A DNA stretch of 64,000 nucleotides from Xanthomonas floridensis (lineage in GTDB: Bacteria > Pseudomonadota > Gammaproteobacteria > Xanthomonadales > Xanthomonadaceae): positions 124,001 through 188,000 of the forward strand of contig NZ_LXNG01000034.1 of NCBI RefSeq assembly GCF_001642575.1, in the 5' to 3' direction. Below are positions 1-11,747 of the stretch, one piece after another. The position numbers and the translations under genes were made by a program. Under the pieces are notes generated by a model. It did not search any database. It was given only the letters and a program-made list of their open reading frames with translations, and had not been told where the DNA came from. The stretch's first letter is position 1, and the number at the start of each line of letters is the position of its first letter.

Positions 1-124
1 GGTCGCCGCCGCAGTGCATTGCGCTGCCGTCGTCCGATATCCATGATCCGGCGCTTGCGCAGCCCGCAGCGCGCTTGCACCATCGGTGCGCGGACACGCC
101 GTTCGCACCTCAGGGACGACCCGT

Positions 125-1402
125 ATGTCGAAGATGCATTTGCCGGCGTTGCTCGCCGCCGCAGGCTGCCTGTGTGCGTCGTGGGTTGCGCATGCACAAA
201 CCACCGTGATCACCGCCGCGCGCCTGCTGGACGTGCAGGCCGGCCGCTATGTGGACAAGCCGCAGATCGAAGTGGTTGCCGGCCGTATCATCCGGGTCGG
301 TCGGCACGGCGATCCGCTGCCGGCGCAGGCGCAGCGGATCGATCTGGGCACGCGCACGCTGTTGCCGGGCTTGATCGACATGCATGTGCATCTCACCGTG
401 GACCCCACCCTGGGTGGCTACAAGGGCCTGGAATTCACCGACAACTTCTGGACCGTGGTCGGCGTGGCCAATGCCGCAAAAACGCTGCGTGCCGGCTTCA
501 CCACGGTGCGCAATGTCGGCTCGCTCAACTACGACGATGTCGCGCTCAAGCAGGCGATCGAGCGCGGCACCGTGCCCGGCCCGCGCATTGTGCCGGCCAC
601 CTATGGCATCGGCGCCACCGGCGGCCACTGCGATGCCACCGAATTTCCGCCCTCGGTCACTGTCACCGGCCCCGGTGTCGCCGACGGTCCGGACGCGATC
701 CGCGCCGCGGTGCGCACGCTGCGCAAGTACGGCGCAGAGGTGATCAAGTTCTGCGGCACCGGCGGCGTGCTGTCCAAGACCGACAGCGTGGGCGGGCAGC
801 AATACAGCCTGGAAGAGATGCGCGCGCTGGTGGACGAGGCGCACCGGCTGGGCCTGAAGGTCGCCGTGCATGCGCATGGCACCTCCGGCATCAACGATGC
901 GATCCGCGCCGGTGCCGACACCATCGAACACGCCAGCCTCGCCGATGCCGAGTCGTTCAAACTGGCCAAGGCGCATGGCACCTGGTTTTCGATGGACATC
1001 TACAACGACGACTACATCCTGGCCGAAGGCGAGAAGAACGGCCTGTTCGCCGAGTCGCTGGAGAAGGAGCGGCAGGTCGGCCGCAAGCAACGCGAGACCT
1101 TTCGCGCCGCGCATGCGGCCGGCGTCAAACTGGTGTTCGGCAGCGATGGCGGGGTATATCCCAACGGCGACAACGCACGTCAATTCGCCAAGATGGTGGA
1201 GTGGGGCATGACCCCGCTGGAGGCGATTCGCGCCGCAACGATAGACGCTGCCGACGCACTGGGACGCACTGCCGATGTGGGTGCCGTTGTGCCGGGGCGT
1301 TATGCCGACCTGATCGCGGTCGATGGCGATCCGCTTCAGGACGTGAGCGTGTTGACGCGGGTGCAGGACGTGATCAAGGGCGGCCAGCGCGTGGCGGAGT
1401 GA
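125..1402 (+). CDS. Secreted metal-dependent amidohydrolase (imidazolonepropionase/prolidase-like)
   Basis: The product is about 425 residues with an N-terminal signal peptide (hydrophobic stretch about residues 6-22, cleavage near AHA-Q). It belongs to the amidohydrolase superfamily. The first metal-binding HxH is in DMHVHL (H87, H89). A lysine that could be the carboxylated bridging residue lies in EVIKFCGTGG, further His ligands are in VHAHG and TIEHAS, and the catalytic Asp is in FGSDGG. This order matches exported amidohydrolases that hydrolyse dipeptides or acyl-amino acids, but the substrate cannot be read from the sequence. The ATG at 125 was preferred over an in-frame start at 86 because it places the signal peptide at the N terminus. 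No operon partner is visible. Confidence 0.85.
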   Translation: MSKMHLPALLAAAGCLCASWVAHAQTTVITAARLLDVQAGRYVDKPQIEVVAGRIIRVGRHGDPLPAQAQRIDLGTRTLLPGLIDMHVHLTVDPTLGGYKGLEFTDNFWTVVGVANAAKTLRAGFTTVRNVGSLNYDDVALKQAIERGTVPGPRIVPATYGIGATGGHCDATEFPPSVTVTGPGVADGPDAIRAAVRTLRKYGAEVIKFCGTGGVLSKTDSVGGQQYSLEEMRALVDEAHRLGLKVAVHAHGTSGINDAIRAGADTIEHASLADAESFKLAKAHGTWFSMDIYNDDYILAEGEKNGLFAESLEKERQVGRKQRETFRAAHAAGVKLVFGSDGGVYPNGDNARQFAKMVEWGMTPLEAIRAATIDAADALGRTADVGAVVPGRYADLIAVDGDPLQDVSVLTRVQDVIKGGQRVAE

Positions 1403-1578
1403 GGCCGCTGCATCCTGCGCCTGCAGGACGCTGTGGCATCCAGCGACGCGCACCTGGTGGGAAATGTCGTGGGTAGTGCGGCATGGGTATGTGCCCGCGT
1501 GCCCCGTTGTAAAGGCTGGTTGGCATTAGGCGATGCATCTACCTTGAAGTGGTGACTTCAGCGAAGCGCCCCAACGAC

Positions 1579-1603
1579 AACGCCCCGCACAAGGCGGGGC
1601 GTT
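1579..1603. terminator. Rho-independent terminator, palindromic
   Basis: A perfect 10-bp stem (1579-1588 with 1594-1603, AACGCCCCGC / GCGGGGCGTT) encloses a 5-nt loop. T-rich sequence follows on both strands. It lies between two convergent genes and probably terminates both, most directly the minus-strand membrane protein that ends at 1629. Confidence 0.8.
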
Positions 1604-1628
1604 TGTCTGTGACGCGATGACGCGTGGA

Positions 1629-2441
1629 TCAGAACGCGAAGGTCACGCCTGCCACCGGGCCCTTGAACTCCTGCTTCAGGCCGATCAGGCCATCGCTGCC
1701 GCGCTGGTCGACGTCCAGCTTGAACCAGTCGTAGCCGGCGAAGATGCCGAAGTTCTTGGTGAAGCGGTATTCGGCAATCGCGTTGGCGCGGCTCAGGTCG
1801 CCCTCGTAGTCGTCGAAGTTGCCCCAGCTGGTGTTGAGGTACTGGCCCTGCACGTTGAACAGCCAATGCTCGCTCGGACGTGCGGTGAAGCGGATGCCCA
1901 CCACCGGCGCCACGCCGTCGGCCTTCTCGTCCAGCACATCGCCGGAGAACACGGTGCCCAGATCGGCATACCCGTTGGCTTCGACCTTGGCGTATTCGGC
2001 GCCGAGCTGCAGGCCCAGGCTGAATTCCGGCGAATCGATCACCGAGTAGTCGTACACCAGGGTCGCGACCTGATACTTCAGCTCGCCCTTGATGAAGCTG
2101 CCGCTCGGCACGGTCACGCCGCCTGCGCTCAGATCCTGGGTCAGGGTCTCGCGGCGGTCCTTGTCGTACTTGAAGTAGTCGAAGATCAGGCGCTGGCGGG
2201 TGCTGATGCGGAACACGCCGTCCACGCGCGGCTCCCACTCCTTGCCGCCGAGCTTGAAGTCTTCGTTGACGGAGACGTTGTTGCCAGCCAGCAGGGTGTT
2301 GCCGCGAATGGTGTTGTCGTTGTCAACATTCATCGCACCCAGACGAATCTGGAAGCGATCATCGGTGTCTTCGGCGTGGGCAGGCGCGGCGTAGGCGGCG
2401 GCCAGGACGCACGGGATCGCCAGTGCGAGGAGGTGTTTCAT
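1629..2441 (-). CDS. Outer-membrane beta-barrel protein
   Basis: A 270-residue protein with a clear signal peptide (about residues 1-23, cleaved near AHA-E). The mature chain alternates polar and hydrophobic residues in amphipathic strands and ends in an aromatic residue (GVTFAF), the usual outer-membrane insertion signal. Length and pattern suggest a small barrel of the OmpW/OmpA N-domain kind. I cannot fix the family, so no symbol is given. A GGAG lies about 6 nt before the ATG. It stands alone, with a strong terminator just downstream. Confidence 0.7.
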   Translation of the reverse strand: MKHLLALAIPCVLAAAYAAPAHAEDTDDRFQIRLGAMNVDNDNTIRGNTLLAGNNVSVNEDFKLGGKEWEPRVDGVFRISTRQRLIFDYFKYDKDRRETLTQDLSAGGVTVPSGSFIKGELKYQVATLVYDYSVIDSPEFSLGLQLGAEYAKVEANGYADLGTVFSGDVLDEKADGVAPVVGIRFTARPSEHWLFNVQGQYLNTSWGNFDDYEGDLSRANAIAEYRFTKNFGIFAGYDWFKLDVDQRGSDGLIGLKQEFKGPVAGVTFAF

Positions 2442-2807
2442 GGGGAGCTCCGATTGCTTGGAATGGTCAGACCGTTCGGCCAGTGGCGCGCACTATCGAT
2501 AAGGCGGCGTCTTCCAAAAGTGAAGGGTCTGTCGCACGGCTGTGAAGGCGGGCATAGCAATCGGACAAAACGGTCCGCATCGCCAACAGGCATGGGCATC
2601 GCGCTCCGATGACCCTGTTTCTGACGCGCCGTGCGGCACCTGCAAAGTGTGCGTCAGCGCATACCGCGCAGTACGGTCAAGCCTGTCAATTGCGCAGCCT
2701 GGTCGGCTGAATGCGCGCGGCACATCGGGGCTCCGGCGCCTGCATAGCGCAAACGATCGTGCGCTGCAGCGGATTGGACCGTCTATGGGAAGGTGGCAGG
2801 GTGCGAC

Positions 2808-2849
2808 AAAAAGCGTAAAAAAGCAGGAGCCCCGGTCTCCCAGGGCTCC
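2808..2849 (-). terminator. Strong minus-strand intrinsic terminator without an upstream ORF
   Basis: Read on the minus strand, a stem GGAGCCC / GGGCTCC (2843-2849 with 2826-2832) is followed by TGC, six Ts (2822-2817), ACGC and five more Ts (2812-2808). No credible minus-strand coding sequence lies between the divergent atp promoter and this site, so it appears to end a non-coding transcript. Confidence 0.65.
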
Positions 2850-2965
2850 CAGATGCGGCCTGCGGTGGCACCTTTCGACGAGGATGTGCAGGCCTCGCGG
2901 GTTATGACCGCCGGTTTGTGGCAAAGTTCCCGCCCGTTGCCGCCACCGCCACTTGGTGCGGCGCA
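2808..2965 (-). ncRNA. Candidate small RNA ending at the 2808-2849 terminator
   Basis: This is inferred only from an orphan intrinsic terminator on the minus strand inside a 634-base non-coding region. The 5' end is a guess. A weak promoter-like pair (TTGCGA, then CATAAG about 16 bp later, minus strand, about 2995-2968) would give a transcript of roughly 150 nt. I recognise no known RNA family. The alternative is a terminator protecting the outer-membrane gene from read-through. Confidence 0.3.
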
Positions 2966-2986
2966 GCAACTTATGACCTCTGCCGG

Positions 2987-3016
2987 TTGTCTCGCAATTT
3001 GTCCCATTGCTATACT
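2987..3016 (+). promoter_or_regulatory. Putative sigma-70 promoter of the atp operon
   Basis: TTGTCT at 2987-2992 and TATACT at 3011-3016 are separated by 18 bp. The position, about 60 bases before the atpI start and facing the operon, fits its main promoter. This is inferred from consensus similarity only. Confidence 0.55.
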
Positions 3017-3075
3017 TTCGCGGCTCGACGAGGCGCAACTGCGCTTCCCACTCATTCACACGTAAGGTAACCGTA

Positions 3076-3441
3076 GTGCTGAACTCCGTTGACGCGGGTC
3101 GGCGGTTGATGCTGCGCGCTGCGGTATATCCGCTTGCCGCCGTAGCTATAACCAGTCTGGGGTTGCTGTTGGTCGGTCCCCGTTACTCTGCCGGTCTGGC
3201 ATTGACCGGGTTTGCGACGGTGCTGGGCGGTTGGGTTGCGGCACGTACCGCGCTCGGGGGCGGTATCCAGGCGGCCGGCATTGCCATGGTCCGGCTGATC
3301 CTGGCGATGGTGTTGAAGTGGGTGTTGGTTTTCGTGGCGCTGGCGCTTGGCTTCGGCCTGTGGCGGCTGCCCCCTCTGGCTCTGTTGGCAGGTATTGCCA
3401 TCGGGCTGATTTTTCAGGTTCTGGCTCTGGCCAGGCGTTGA
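3076..3441 (+). CDS. atpI: ATP synthase subunit I
   Basis: A membrane protein of about 121 residues with four hydrophobic segments (about 14-34, 37-55, 68-90, 94-117), the size and topology of AtpI, which assists assembly of the c-ring. It is identified mainly by position as the first gene before atpB. The start is the GTG at 3076, with AAGGTAA 5-6 nt upstream. An earlier in-frame start would add a hydrophilic extension with no ribosome site. Sequence conservation of AtpI is low, so position carries most of the weight. Confidence 0.8.
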   Translation: MLNSVDAGRRLMLRAAVYPLAAVAITSLGLLLVGPRYSAGLALTGFATVLGGWVAARTALGGGIQAAGIAMVRLILAMVLKWVLVFVALALGFGLWRLPPLALLAGIAIGLIFQVLALARR

Positions 3442-3466
3442 TCCGAACTAAAAGGGCTACGTACAC

Positions 3467-4643
<1,177 letters not shown>

Positions 4644-4662
4644 TCCAGCGGTAGCAGGATGT

Positions 4663-4690
4663 GGAGGCAGCCCTTGCGGTTGCCTCCGCG
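4663..4690 (+). other. Intercistronic hairpin between atpE and atpF
   Basis: GGAGGCAGCC pairs with GGTTGCCTCC (4663-4672 with 4678-4687; nine Watson-Crick pairs and one G-T pair). No T-run follows, so it is unlikely to be a terminator. It may act as an mRNA processing or stability element that lets atpE be expressed above its neighbours; that role is inference. Confidence 0.5.
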
Positions 4691-4756
4691 GATGAAGGTC
4701 GGAAAGCGTTGCCCATGCGGCGGCGCTTTCACCCCTAAACAGCGATTGAGCGACCC

Positions 4757-5227
4757 ATGGATATCACCCTTACCATCTTTGCCCAGGCGCTGGCCTTCGC
4801 CGGTCTGATCTGGATCGTCGCGACCAAGATCTGGCCGCCGCTGCTGCAGGCGATCGAAGAGCGTCAGCAAAAGATCGCTGAAGGTCTGGCCGCGGCCGAT
4901 CGCAGTCAGAAGGACCTGGCGCAGGCGCAGGAAAAGGTCAACGAAGCATTGAAGGACGCACGCACCAAGGCCAACGAGATCATCGATCAGGCCCATGCGC
5001 GCGCCAACCAGATCATCGAAGCGGCCAAGCTGGAGGCAATCGCCGAAGCCAACCGTCAGAAGGATCTGGCCCAGACCGAAATCGACGCATCTGCCACCCG
5101 TGCCCGCGAGGAACTGCGCAAGCAGGTCTCGGTGCTGGCGGTCAGCGGCGCCGAAAAGCTGCTCAAGCGCGAAATCGACGCCAACGCCCACAAGGCGCTG
5201 CTCGACGAGCTGGCGGCGGAGATTTAA
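4757..5227 (+). CDS. atpF: F1Fo ATP synthase subunit b
   Basis: 156 residues, the usual size. One N-terminal membrane helix (about 5-24) is followed by a long charged alpha-helix rich in Ala, Lys, Glu and Gln (about 30-140). This helix forms the dimeric peripheral stalk linking subunit a to delta. The stop is three bases before the atpH start, implying tight co-translation. Confidence 0.95.
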   Translation: MDITLTIFAQALAFAGLIWIVATKIWPPLLQAIEERQQKIAEGLAAADRSQKDLAQAQEKVNEALKDARTKANEIIDQAHARANQIIEAAKLEAIAEANRQKDLAQTEIDASATRAREELRKQVSVLAVSGAEKLLKREIDANAHKALLDELAAEI

Positions 5228-5230
5228 GCG

Positions 5231-5758
5231 ATGAGTCAGGCCCTCACACTTGCCCGTCCGTACGGCCGCGCCGCGTTTGCGATCGCGCGTGAGGGCGGTA
5301 CTTTCGCGCCCTGGTCCGATGCGCTGGCGTTCTCGGCGCAGGTGGCCGGCGACCCGCGCGTGGCTGCATTGCTGCTCAACCCGGCCCTGGGCCAGGATCA
5401 GGCAGTGACCTTGCTGGCGCCGCCGCAGGCTGGTGAAGACTATCTGCGTTTCCTCGGCCTGCTGGCCGACGCGCAGCGGCTGTTGCTGCTGCCGGAAGTG
5501 GCAGGGCTGTACGAACAGCTGCGCGCCGAAGCCGAACACGTCGTCAAGGCGACCGTGACCTCGGCCGCCGAGATGACGCCGGCCGAGCTGGACACGATCG
5601 CCGTTGCATTGAAGAAGCGTTTTGGCCGCGAGGTGGACATCACCACCGCGGTAGATGCATCGCTGATCGGCGGCGCGGTGATCGACACCGGCGACGTGGT
5701 CATCGACGGCTCGCTGAAGGGCAAGCTTGCGCGTCTGCAAAGCTCGCTCGCCCACTGA
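5231..5758 (+). CDS. atpH: F1Fo ATP synthase subunit delta
   Basis: A 175-residue OSCP/delta subunit that sits on top of F1 and binds the b dimer. The N-terminal helical domain starts with [11 protein letters not shown]. The C-terminal domain carries the family signature around [11 protein letters not shown] with [12 protein letters not shown] near the end. It lies between atpF (3-bp gap) and atpA (47-bp gap). Confidence 0.95.
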   Translation: MSQALTLARPYGRAAFAIAREGGTFAPWSDALAFSAQVAGDPRVAALLLNPALGQDQAVTLLAPPQAGEDYLRFLGLLADAQRLLLLPEVAGLYEQLRAEAEHVVKATVTSAAEMTPAELDTIAVALKKRFGREVDITTAVDASLIGGAVIDTGDVVIDGSLKGKLARLQSSLAH

Positions 5759-5805
5759 ATTCACATAAACGCATGGCCCCCGCGGCCGGCACCTAGGACT
5801 GAACG

Positions 5806-7353
5806 ATGGCAACCACGCTCAACCCCTCCGAAATCAGCGACCTGATCAAGACCCGCATCGAGACGGTCAAGCTGTCCGCGGAGTCGCGCAACGAAGGCTC
5901 CGTGACCAGCGTGTCCGACGGCATCGTGCGCATCTTCGGCCTGGCCGACGTGATGCAGGGCGAAATGATCGAACTGCCCAACAATACCTTCGCCCTGGCC
6001 TTGAACCTGGAGCGCGATTCGGTCGGCGCCGTGGTGCTGGGCGACTACGAGAACCTGCGCGAAGGCGACGTGGCCAAGACCACCGGCCGCATCCTGGAAG
6101 TGCCGGTTGGTCCGGAACTGCTGGGTCGGGTGGTCAACGCACTGGGCGAACCGATCGACGGCAAGGGCCCGCTGGGCGCCACCCAGACCGCACCGGTGGA
6201 GCGCGTTGCGCCCGGCGTGATCTGGCGCAAGTCGGTCGACCAGCCGGTGCAGACCGGCTACAAGTCGGTCGATGCGATGATCCCGATCGGCCGCGGCCAG
6301 CGCGAGCTGGTCATCGGTGACCGCCAGACCGGCAAGACCGCGCTGGCAATCGATGCGGTGATCAACCAGAAGGGCACCGGCATCAAGTGCGTGTACGTGG
6401 CGATCGGCCAGAAGGCCTCGACCGTTGCCAACATCGTGCGCAAGCTCGAAGAGAACGGCGCGCTGGCGCACACCGTGGTGGTGGCTGCGACCGCGTCCGA
6501 ATCGGCCGCGATGCAGTACATCAGCCCGTATGCCGGCTGCACCATGGGCGAGTACTTCATGGACCGCGGCGAAGACGCGCTGATCGTGTACGACGATCTG
6601 TCCAAGCAGGCCGTGGCCTACCGCCAGATCTCGCTGCTGCTCAAGCGCCCGCCGGGCCGCGAAGCCTATCCGGGCGACGTGTTCTATCTGCACTCCCGCC
6701 TGCTCGAGCGCGCTGCGCGCGTGTCCGAGGAATACGTGGAGAAGTTCACCAACGGTGCGGTGACCGGCAAGACCGGTTCGCTGACCGCGCTGCCGATCAT
6801 CGAAACGCAGGCCGGCGACGTGTCCGCGTTCGTGCCGACCAACGTGATCTCGATCACCGACGGCCAGATCTTCCTGGAAACCGACCTGTTCAACGCCGGC
6901 ATCCGCCCGGCCGTGAACGCCGGTATCTCGGTGTCGCGCGTCGGTGGTGCGGCCCAGACCAAGATCATCAAGAAGCTGTCCGGCGGCATCCGTATCTCGC
7001 TGGCGCAGTACCGTGAGTTGGCGGCGTTCGCGCAGTTCGCCTCGGACCTGGACGAAGCCACCCGCAAGCAGCTCGAGCGCGGTCAGCGCGTCACCGAGCT
7101 GATGAAGCAGAAGCAGTACGCGCCGATGTCCATCGCCAACCAGGCGCTGTCGATCTATGCCGTCAACGAGGGCTACCTCGACGAAGTGCCGGTCAACAAG
7201 CTGCTTGCGTTCGAAGAAGGCCTGCACGCCCACTTCGCCAACACCCAGGGCGAGCTGATCAACAAGATCAACAGCACCGGCGGCTGGGACAACGACATCG
7301 AAGCCGCGTTCAAGAAGGGCATCGAAGAGTTCAAGACCACGGGCACCTGGTAA
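5806..7353 (+). CDS. atpA: F1Fo ATP synthase subunit alpha
   Basis: 515 residues, full length. It has an N-terminal beta-barrel (about 25-95), a nucleotide-binding domain with Walker A GDRQTGKT (171-178) and a C-terminal helical bundle. It binds nucleotide at the non-catalytic sites of the alpha3beta3 hexamer. The AYRQISLLL and [20 protein letters not shown] segments are typical of alpha. A 181-base repeat-containing gap separates it from atpG. Confidence 0.98.
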   Translation: MATTLNPSEISDLIKTRIETVKLSAESRNEGSVTSVSDGIVRIFGLADVMQGEMIELPNNTFALALNLERDSVGAVVLGDYENLREGDVAKTTGRILEVPVGPELLGRVVNALGEPIDGKGPLGATQTAPVERVAPGVIWRKSVDQPVQTGYKSVDAMIPIGRGQRELVIGDRQTGKTALAIDAVINQKGTGIKCVYVAIGQKASTVANIVRKLEENGALAHTVVVAATASESAAMQYISPYAGCTMGEYFMDRGEDALIVYDDLSKQAVAYRQISLLLKRPPGREAYPGDVFYLHSRLLERAARVSEEYVEKFTNGAVTGKTGSLTALPIIETQAGDVSAFVPTNVISITDGQIFLETDLFNAGIRPAVNAGISVSRVGGAAQTKIIKKLSGGIRISLAQYRELAAFAQFASDLDEATRKQLERGQRVTELMKQKQYAPMSIANQALSIYAVNEGYLDEVPVNKLLAFEEGLHAHFANTQGELINKINSTGGWDNDIEAAFKKGIEEFKTTGTW

Positions 7354-7357
7354 GGCG

Positions 7358-7523
7358 CCGGGATTCGGGATTGGGCATTCGGGATTTGTAGGAGCGGTGG
7401 TTCGGGGCGTTGTCCCATGTCGAATCACCGCTGCCGAATCCCAGATTTAGGAATTAGAGAGTCGTGAAGTGGGACGCGGGAGGCTCTGGCCATTCCCGAT
7501 TCCCGATTCCCGATTCTCACGAG
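7358..7523. repeat. GGGATTC / GATTCCC repeat island between atpA and atpG
   Basis: CGGGATT-type heptamers at 7361-7388 face ATTCCCG heptamers at 7491-7517 (CATTCCCGATTCCCGATTCC) in inverted orientation, able to pair imperfectly. The same motif occurs in the next two atp junctions and nowhere else obvious in the window. The central part holds no gene. Confidence 0.75.
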
Positions 7524-7534
7524 CGGAGCGAGCA

Positions 7535-8398
7535 ATGGCAGGCGGACGCGAAATCAAAACCAAGATCAAGAGCGTGCAGAACACCCGCAAGGTGACGCGC
7601 GCGCTCGAAATGGTCTCGGCCTCCAAGATCCGCAAGGCGCAGGACCGCATGAAGACCTCGCGTCCGTATGCGCAGGCGATGAAGCAGGTGATCGGGCATC
7701 TGGCGCAGGCCAGCACCGATTTCCAGCATCCGTTCCTGGTCGAGCGCGAGCAGGTCAAACGGGTCGGCTACATCGTGATCTCTTCCGACCGCGGCCTGGC
7801 CGGCGGTCTGAACAACAACCTGTTCCGCAAGATGCTGGGCGAAGTGCGTCCGTGGCAGGACACCGGCGCCGAGATCGACGTGGTGACCATCGGGCAGAAG
7901 GCCTCGGCGTTCTTCCGCCGCATCAAGGTCAACATGGTCGGCAGCGTGACCCATCTGGGCGACAGTCCGCAGGTGGAGCAGCTGATCGGCGTGATCAAGG
8001 TGATGATCGATGCCTTCATCGAGGGCAAGGTGGACCGCGTCTATCTGGTCTACAACCGCTTCGTGAACACCATGACGCAGAAGGCCAGCTTCGACCAGCT
8101 GCTGCCGCTGCCGGCCGCCGAGCACAAGGTGGCGCACCACGATTGGGACTACCTGTACGAACCCGATGCCGCGACCGTGCTGGAGCACGTGATGACGCGT
8201 TACATCGAGTCGCTGGTGTACCAGGCCGTGCTGGAAAACGTGGCCTCCGAACACGCAGCGCGCATGGTGGCGATGAAGGCTGCCAGCGACAATGCCAACA
8301 AGATGATCGGCACCTTGCAACTGGTCTACAACAAGGCGCGCCAGGCGGCGATCACCCAGGAAATTTCGGAAATCGTCAGCGGCGCGGCCGCTGTGTAG
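7535..8398 (+). CDS. atpG: F1Fo ATP synthase subunit gamma
   Basis: 287 residues forming the central rotor shaft. The N terminus [17 protein letters not shown] and the C terminus ([15 protein letters not shown]) are the coiled-coil ends that run through the alpha3beta3 hexamer. The conserved [11 protein letters not shown] motif lies near residue 85. The ATG at 7535 was chosen because upstream codons in the same frame translate the repeat island. A CGGAGCGAGC sequence just before the ATG can serve as ribosome site. Confidence 0.97.
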   Translation: MAGGREIKTKIKSVQNTRKVTRALEMVSASKIRKAQDRMKTSRPYAQAMKQVIGHLAQASTDFQHPFLVEREQVKRVGYIVISSDRGLAGGLNNNLFRKMLGEVRPWQDTGAEIDVVTIGQKASAFFRRIKVNMVGSVTHLGDSPQVEQLIGVIKVMIDAFIEGKVDRVYLVYNRFVNTMTQKASFDQLLPLPAAEHKVAHHDWDYLYEPDAATVLEHVMTRYIESLVYQAVLENVASEHAARMVAMKAASDNANKMIGTLQLVYNKARQAAITQEISEIVSGAAAV

Positions 8399-9930
<1,532 letters not shown>

Positions 9931-9948
9931 TTGGTCCCAGCCGCTATG

Positions 9949-10077
9949 CGGCTGGAATCGGGAATCGGGAATCGGGAATCGTAAAGGCGGGTCATCGGTG
10001 GATTGGAATTGAACGGAACCGGAAAAGCGCGCAGTCAGCCGCTCTTCCCATTCCCGATTCCCGACTCCCGATTCCCC
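9949..10077. repeat. Inverted GGGAATC repeat island between atpD and atpC
   Basis: Four tandem GGAATCG units at about 9953-9980 face CATTCCCGATTCCCGACTCC at 10049-10068 and a little beyond. The two arms are complementary over roughly 25 bp with one or two mismatches and about 70 bases between them. It is the most regular of the three atp junction islands. Confidence 0.8.
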
Positions 10078-10097
10078 GTCTCACACAGTGAGGCACC

Positions 10098-10520
10098 ATG
10101 AGCACTATCCGTTGCGACATCGTCAGCGCCGAGAAGGAAATCTTCCACGGTGAGGCGACGCTGGTCGTGGCCACCGGCGAGCTGGGCGAGCTGGGCATTG
10201 CGCCCAAGCACGCGCCGTTGATCACCCGCCTGAAGCCGGGCAAGGTGGTGGTGACCACCGCCAGCGGCGAACAGTTGGATTTCGCCATTTCCGGCGGCAT
10301 CCTGGAAGTGCAGCCGCAGGTGGTGACCGTGCTGGTCGACACCGCGGTGCGTGCACAGGACATCGACGAAGCTGCCGTGCGCAAGGTCAAGGAAGAGGCC
10401 GAGCGCTTGCTGGCCAACCGTGGCGACACCGTGGACGTGGCCCAGGCACAGCGTCAGCTGGCCGAGGCGACGGTGCAGCTGCAGGCGCTGGAGCGCCTGC
10501 GCCGCACGCTCAAGCACTGA
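10098..10520 (+). CDS. atpC: F1Fo ATP synthase subunit epsilon
   Basis: 140 residues, with an N-terminal beta-sandwich (about 1-85; motifs [15 protein letters not shown] and [10 protein letters not shown]) and a C-terminal helical hairpin (about 90-138) that can extend into F1 to inhibit ATP hydrolysis. It is the last gene of the operon, and the operon terminator follows 70 bases later. Confidence 0.97.
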   Translation: MSTIRCDIVSAEKEIFHGEATLVVATGELGELGIAPKHAPLITRLKPGKVVVTTASGEQLDFAISGGILEVQPQVVTVLVDTAVRAQDIDEAAVRKVKEEAERLLANRGDTVDVAQAQRQLAEATVQLQALERLRRTLKH

Positions 10521-10590
10521 TCGAGCGCGTGCCCGTCGCCGGGCAAATGATGCAATTGAGCAGTAGTGCCACACCCTGGTGTGGACCCGA

Positions 10591-10624
10591 AACGCCGGCC
10601 TTCGTGCCGGCGTTTTCGTTTTTG
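10591..10624 (+). terminator. Rho-independent terminator of the atp operon
   Basis: A perfect 9-bp stem AACGCCGGC / GCCGGCGTT (10591-10599 with 10606-10614) with a 6-nt loop is followed by TTCGTTTTT. Confidence 0.9.
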
Positions 10625-10746
10625 GAGAGTCTGTTGCGCGGCCGGCCGTATCGGGCGGCCGGGAGCGCGCACACTGCCTGCCACCGCGCCGTGCCGCGCA
10701 TCGGGCGCGCCATGGCAAACACCATCCGTGAGTCGAGGAGCACCGC

Positions 10747-11334
10747 ATGACCCGCTTGACCGAAGGCCTTCGCGGTTACGCAATCACTGCCACGCTTGCC
10801 GTGACGCTGCTGGGCTGCGCATTGCCGGCGCGCAGCCAGCCGTCATTGGATCCGCTGCTGGACCGCATCGTGCAGCGCAATGCCATCGGCGATGCGGTGG
10901 CGTTGAGCAAGTGGGACAGCGGCAAGCCGGTGCTGGATCAGACGCGCGAGGCGGCGGTATTGCTGAGCGTGCGCGATCAGGCCTCCGCGCATGGACTGGA
11001 GTCCGATGACGCGGTGCGCTTCTTTGCCGCGCAGATCGAGGCCAACAAGGCGGTGCAGTACGCGCTGCTGAATCATTGGCATGAGCGGGGCCGCGCTCCG
11101 GAGACCGCCCGGCCGGATCTGGCCACGTTGCGCACGCGGCTGGATCAACTGCAAGGCGAGTTGCTCGATGCACTGGCCGCCGCAGGTCCGGCGCGGGCGG
11201 CCCCCGAGTGCCCGGCCAGCACCGCGCGTGCGGCCGCGCACTATGCCGCGCAGTGGCAGCTCGACGCGCTGCATCGTGCGGCACTGGTCCGCAGCCTGGG
11301 CGATTTCTGCCAACCGGCGGGCAACAAGTCCTAG
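10747..11334 (+). CDS. aroQ: Secreted chorismate mutase, AroQ gamma class
   Basis: 195 residues with a signal peptide (hydrophobic core about 12-28, cleavage near ARS-Q). The mature part matches the periplasmic *AroQ fold. Helix 1 carries RNAIGDAVALSKW, then VLDQTREAAVLL, and the conserved segment FFAAQIEANKAVQY. Two cysteines (in APECPAS and DFCQP) sit where the secreted mycobacterial enzyme has its disulfide. It converts chorismate to prephenate. An exported form has no obvious place in aromatic amino-acid synthesis, and homologues are discussed as virulence-related in plant pathogens; that role is inference here. It is transcribed separately, after the atp terminator. Confidence 0.9.
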   Translation: MTRLTEGLRGYAITATLAVTLLGCALPARSQPSLDPLLDRIVQRNAIGDAVALSKWDSGKPVLDQTREAAVLLSVRDQASAHGLESDDAVRFFAAQIEANKAVQYALLNHWHERGRAPETARPDLATLRTRLDQLQGELLDALAAAGPARAAPECPASTARAAAHYAAQWQLDALHRAALVRSLGDFCQPAGNKS

Positions 11335-11747
11335 CGGACGGTCATCGATCGGGTGCATGGCTGCAGGTGGGCCGATGATGCAGTGACGCGTGGTGGTCCA
11401 GCGCGGGCGGCCAGCCTGGGGACGGCTGATCAACCGGTCTGCGGTCAGGAGTGTCCGGCCGCTCCATCTATGCGTAGTGCGAGGTCTTTGCCGCATCTCC
11501 CGAATGCCGCAAACCCCACGCTGTGTGCAGCGGCGTCGAATTCGACGCAGGAAAACGCGTAGCTGTGACGTCCTCTGCGACTGACGGAGCGATGTGGCCG
11601 AACGAGAGTGCCACGCCATGGCGTCTTCGTTGGCTGCGCTCCATGTCGAAAGCGATCGCACGCGCCATGCTCAGGTCGAGCGCATGCGGGGTGCGTCCAT
11701 GCGTCCATGCGTTCATGCGGCCGATCGCTGCGATCGCCTGCCTGGCC
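11335..11747. other. Non-coding stretch after aroQ
   Basis: 413 bases between convergent genes. Short frames on both strands have no ribosome sites and no recognisable protein. I see no convincing hairpin terminator or repeat. Confidence 0.5.

Larger units (their letters stand above)
2442..3075. other. Intergenic region upstream of the atp operon
   Basis: 634 bases with no convincing protein gene. Short open frames exist on both strands but have no ribosome binding site or recognisable protein. The region holds a minus-strand terminator with two T-runs (2808-2849) and a sigma-70-like promoter facing the atp operon (2987-3016). Both are listed separately. Confidence 0.6.

Noticed and set aside
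2493..3059. Possible minus-strand protein of 188 residues upstream of the atp operon
   Set aside because: No ribosome site, crosses a strong terminator and the atp promoter, and has the composition of non-coding DNA.
5761..7428. Open frame of about 555 codons antisense to atpA
   Set aside because: Same cause as above; atpA is fully conserved on the plus strand and the antisense translation has no recognisable segment.
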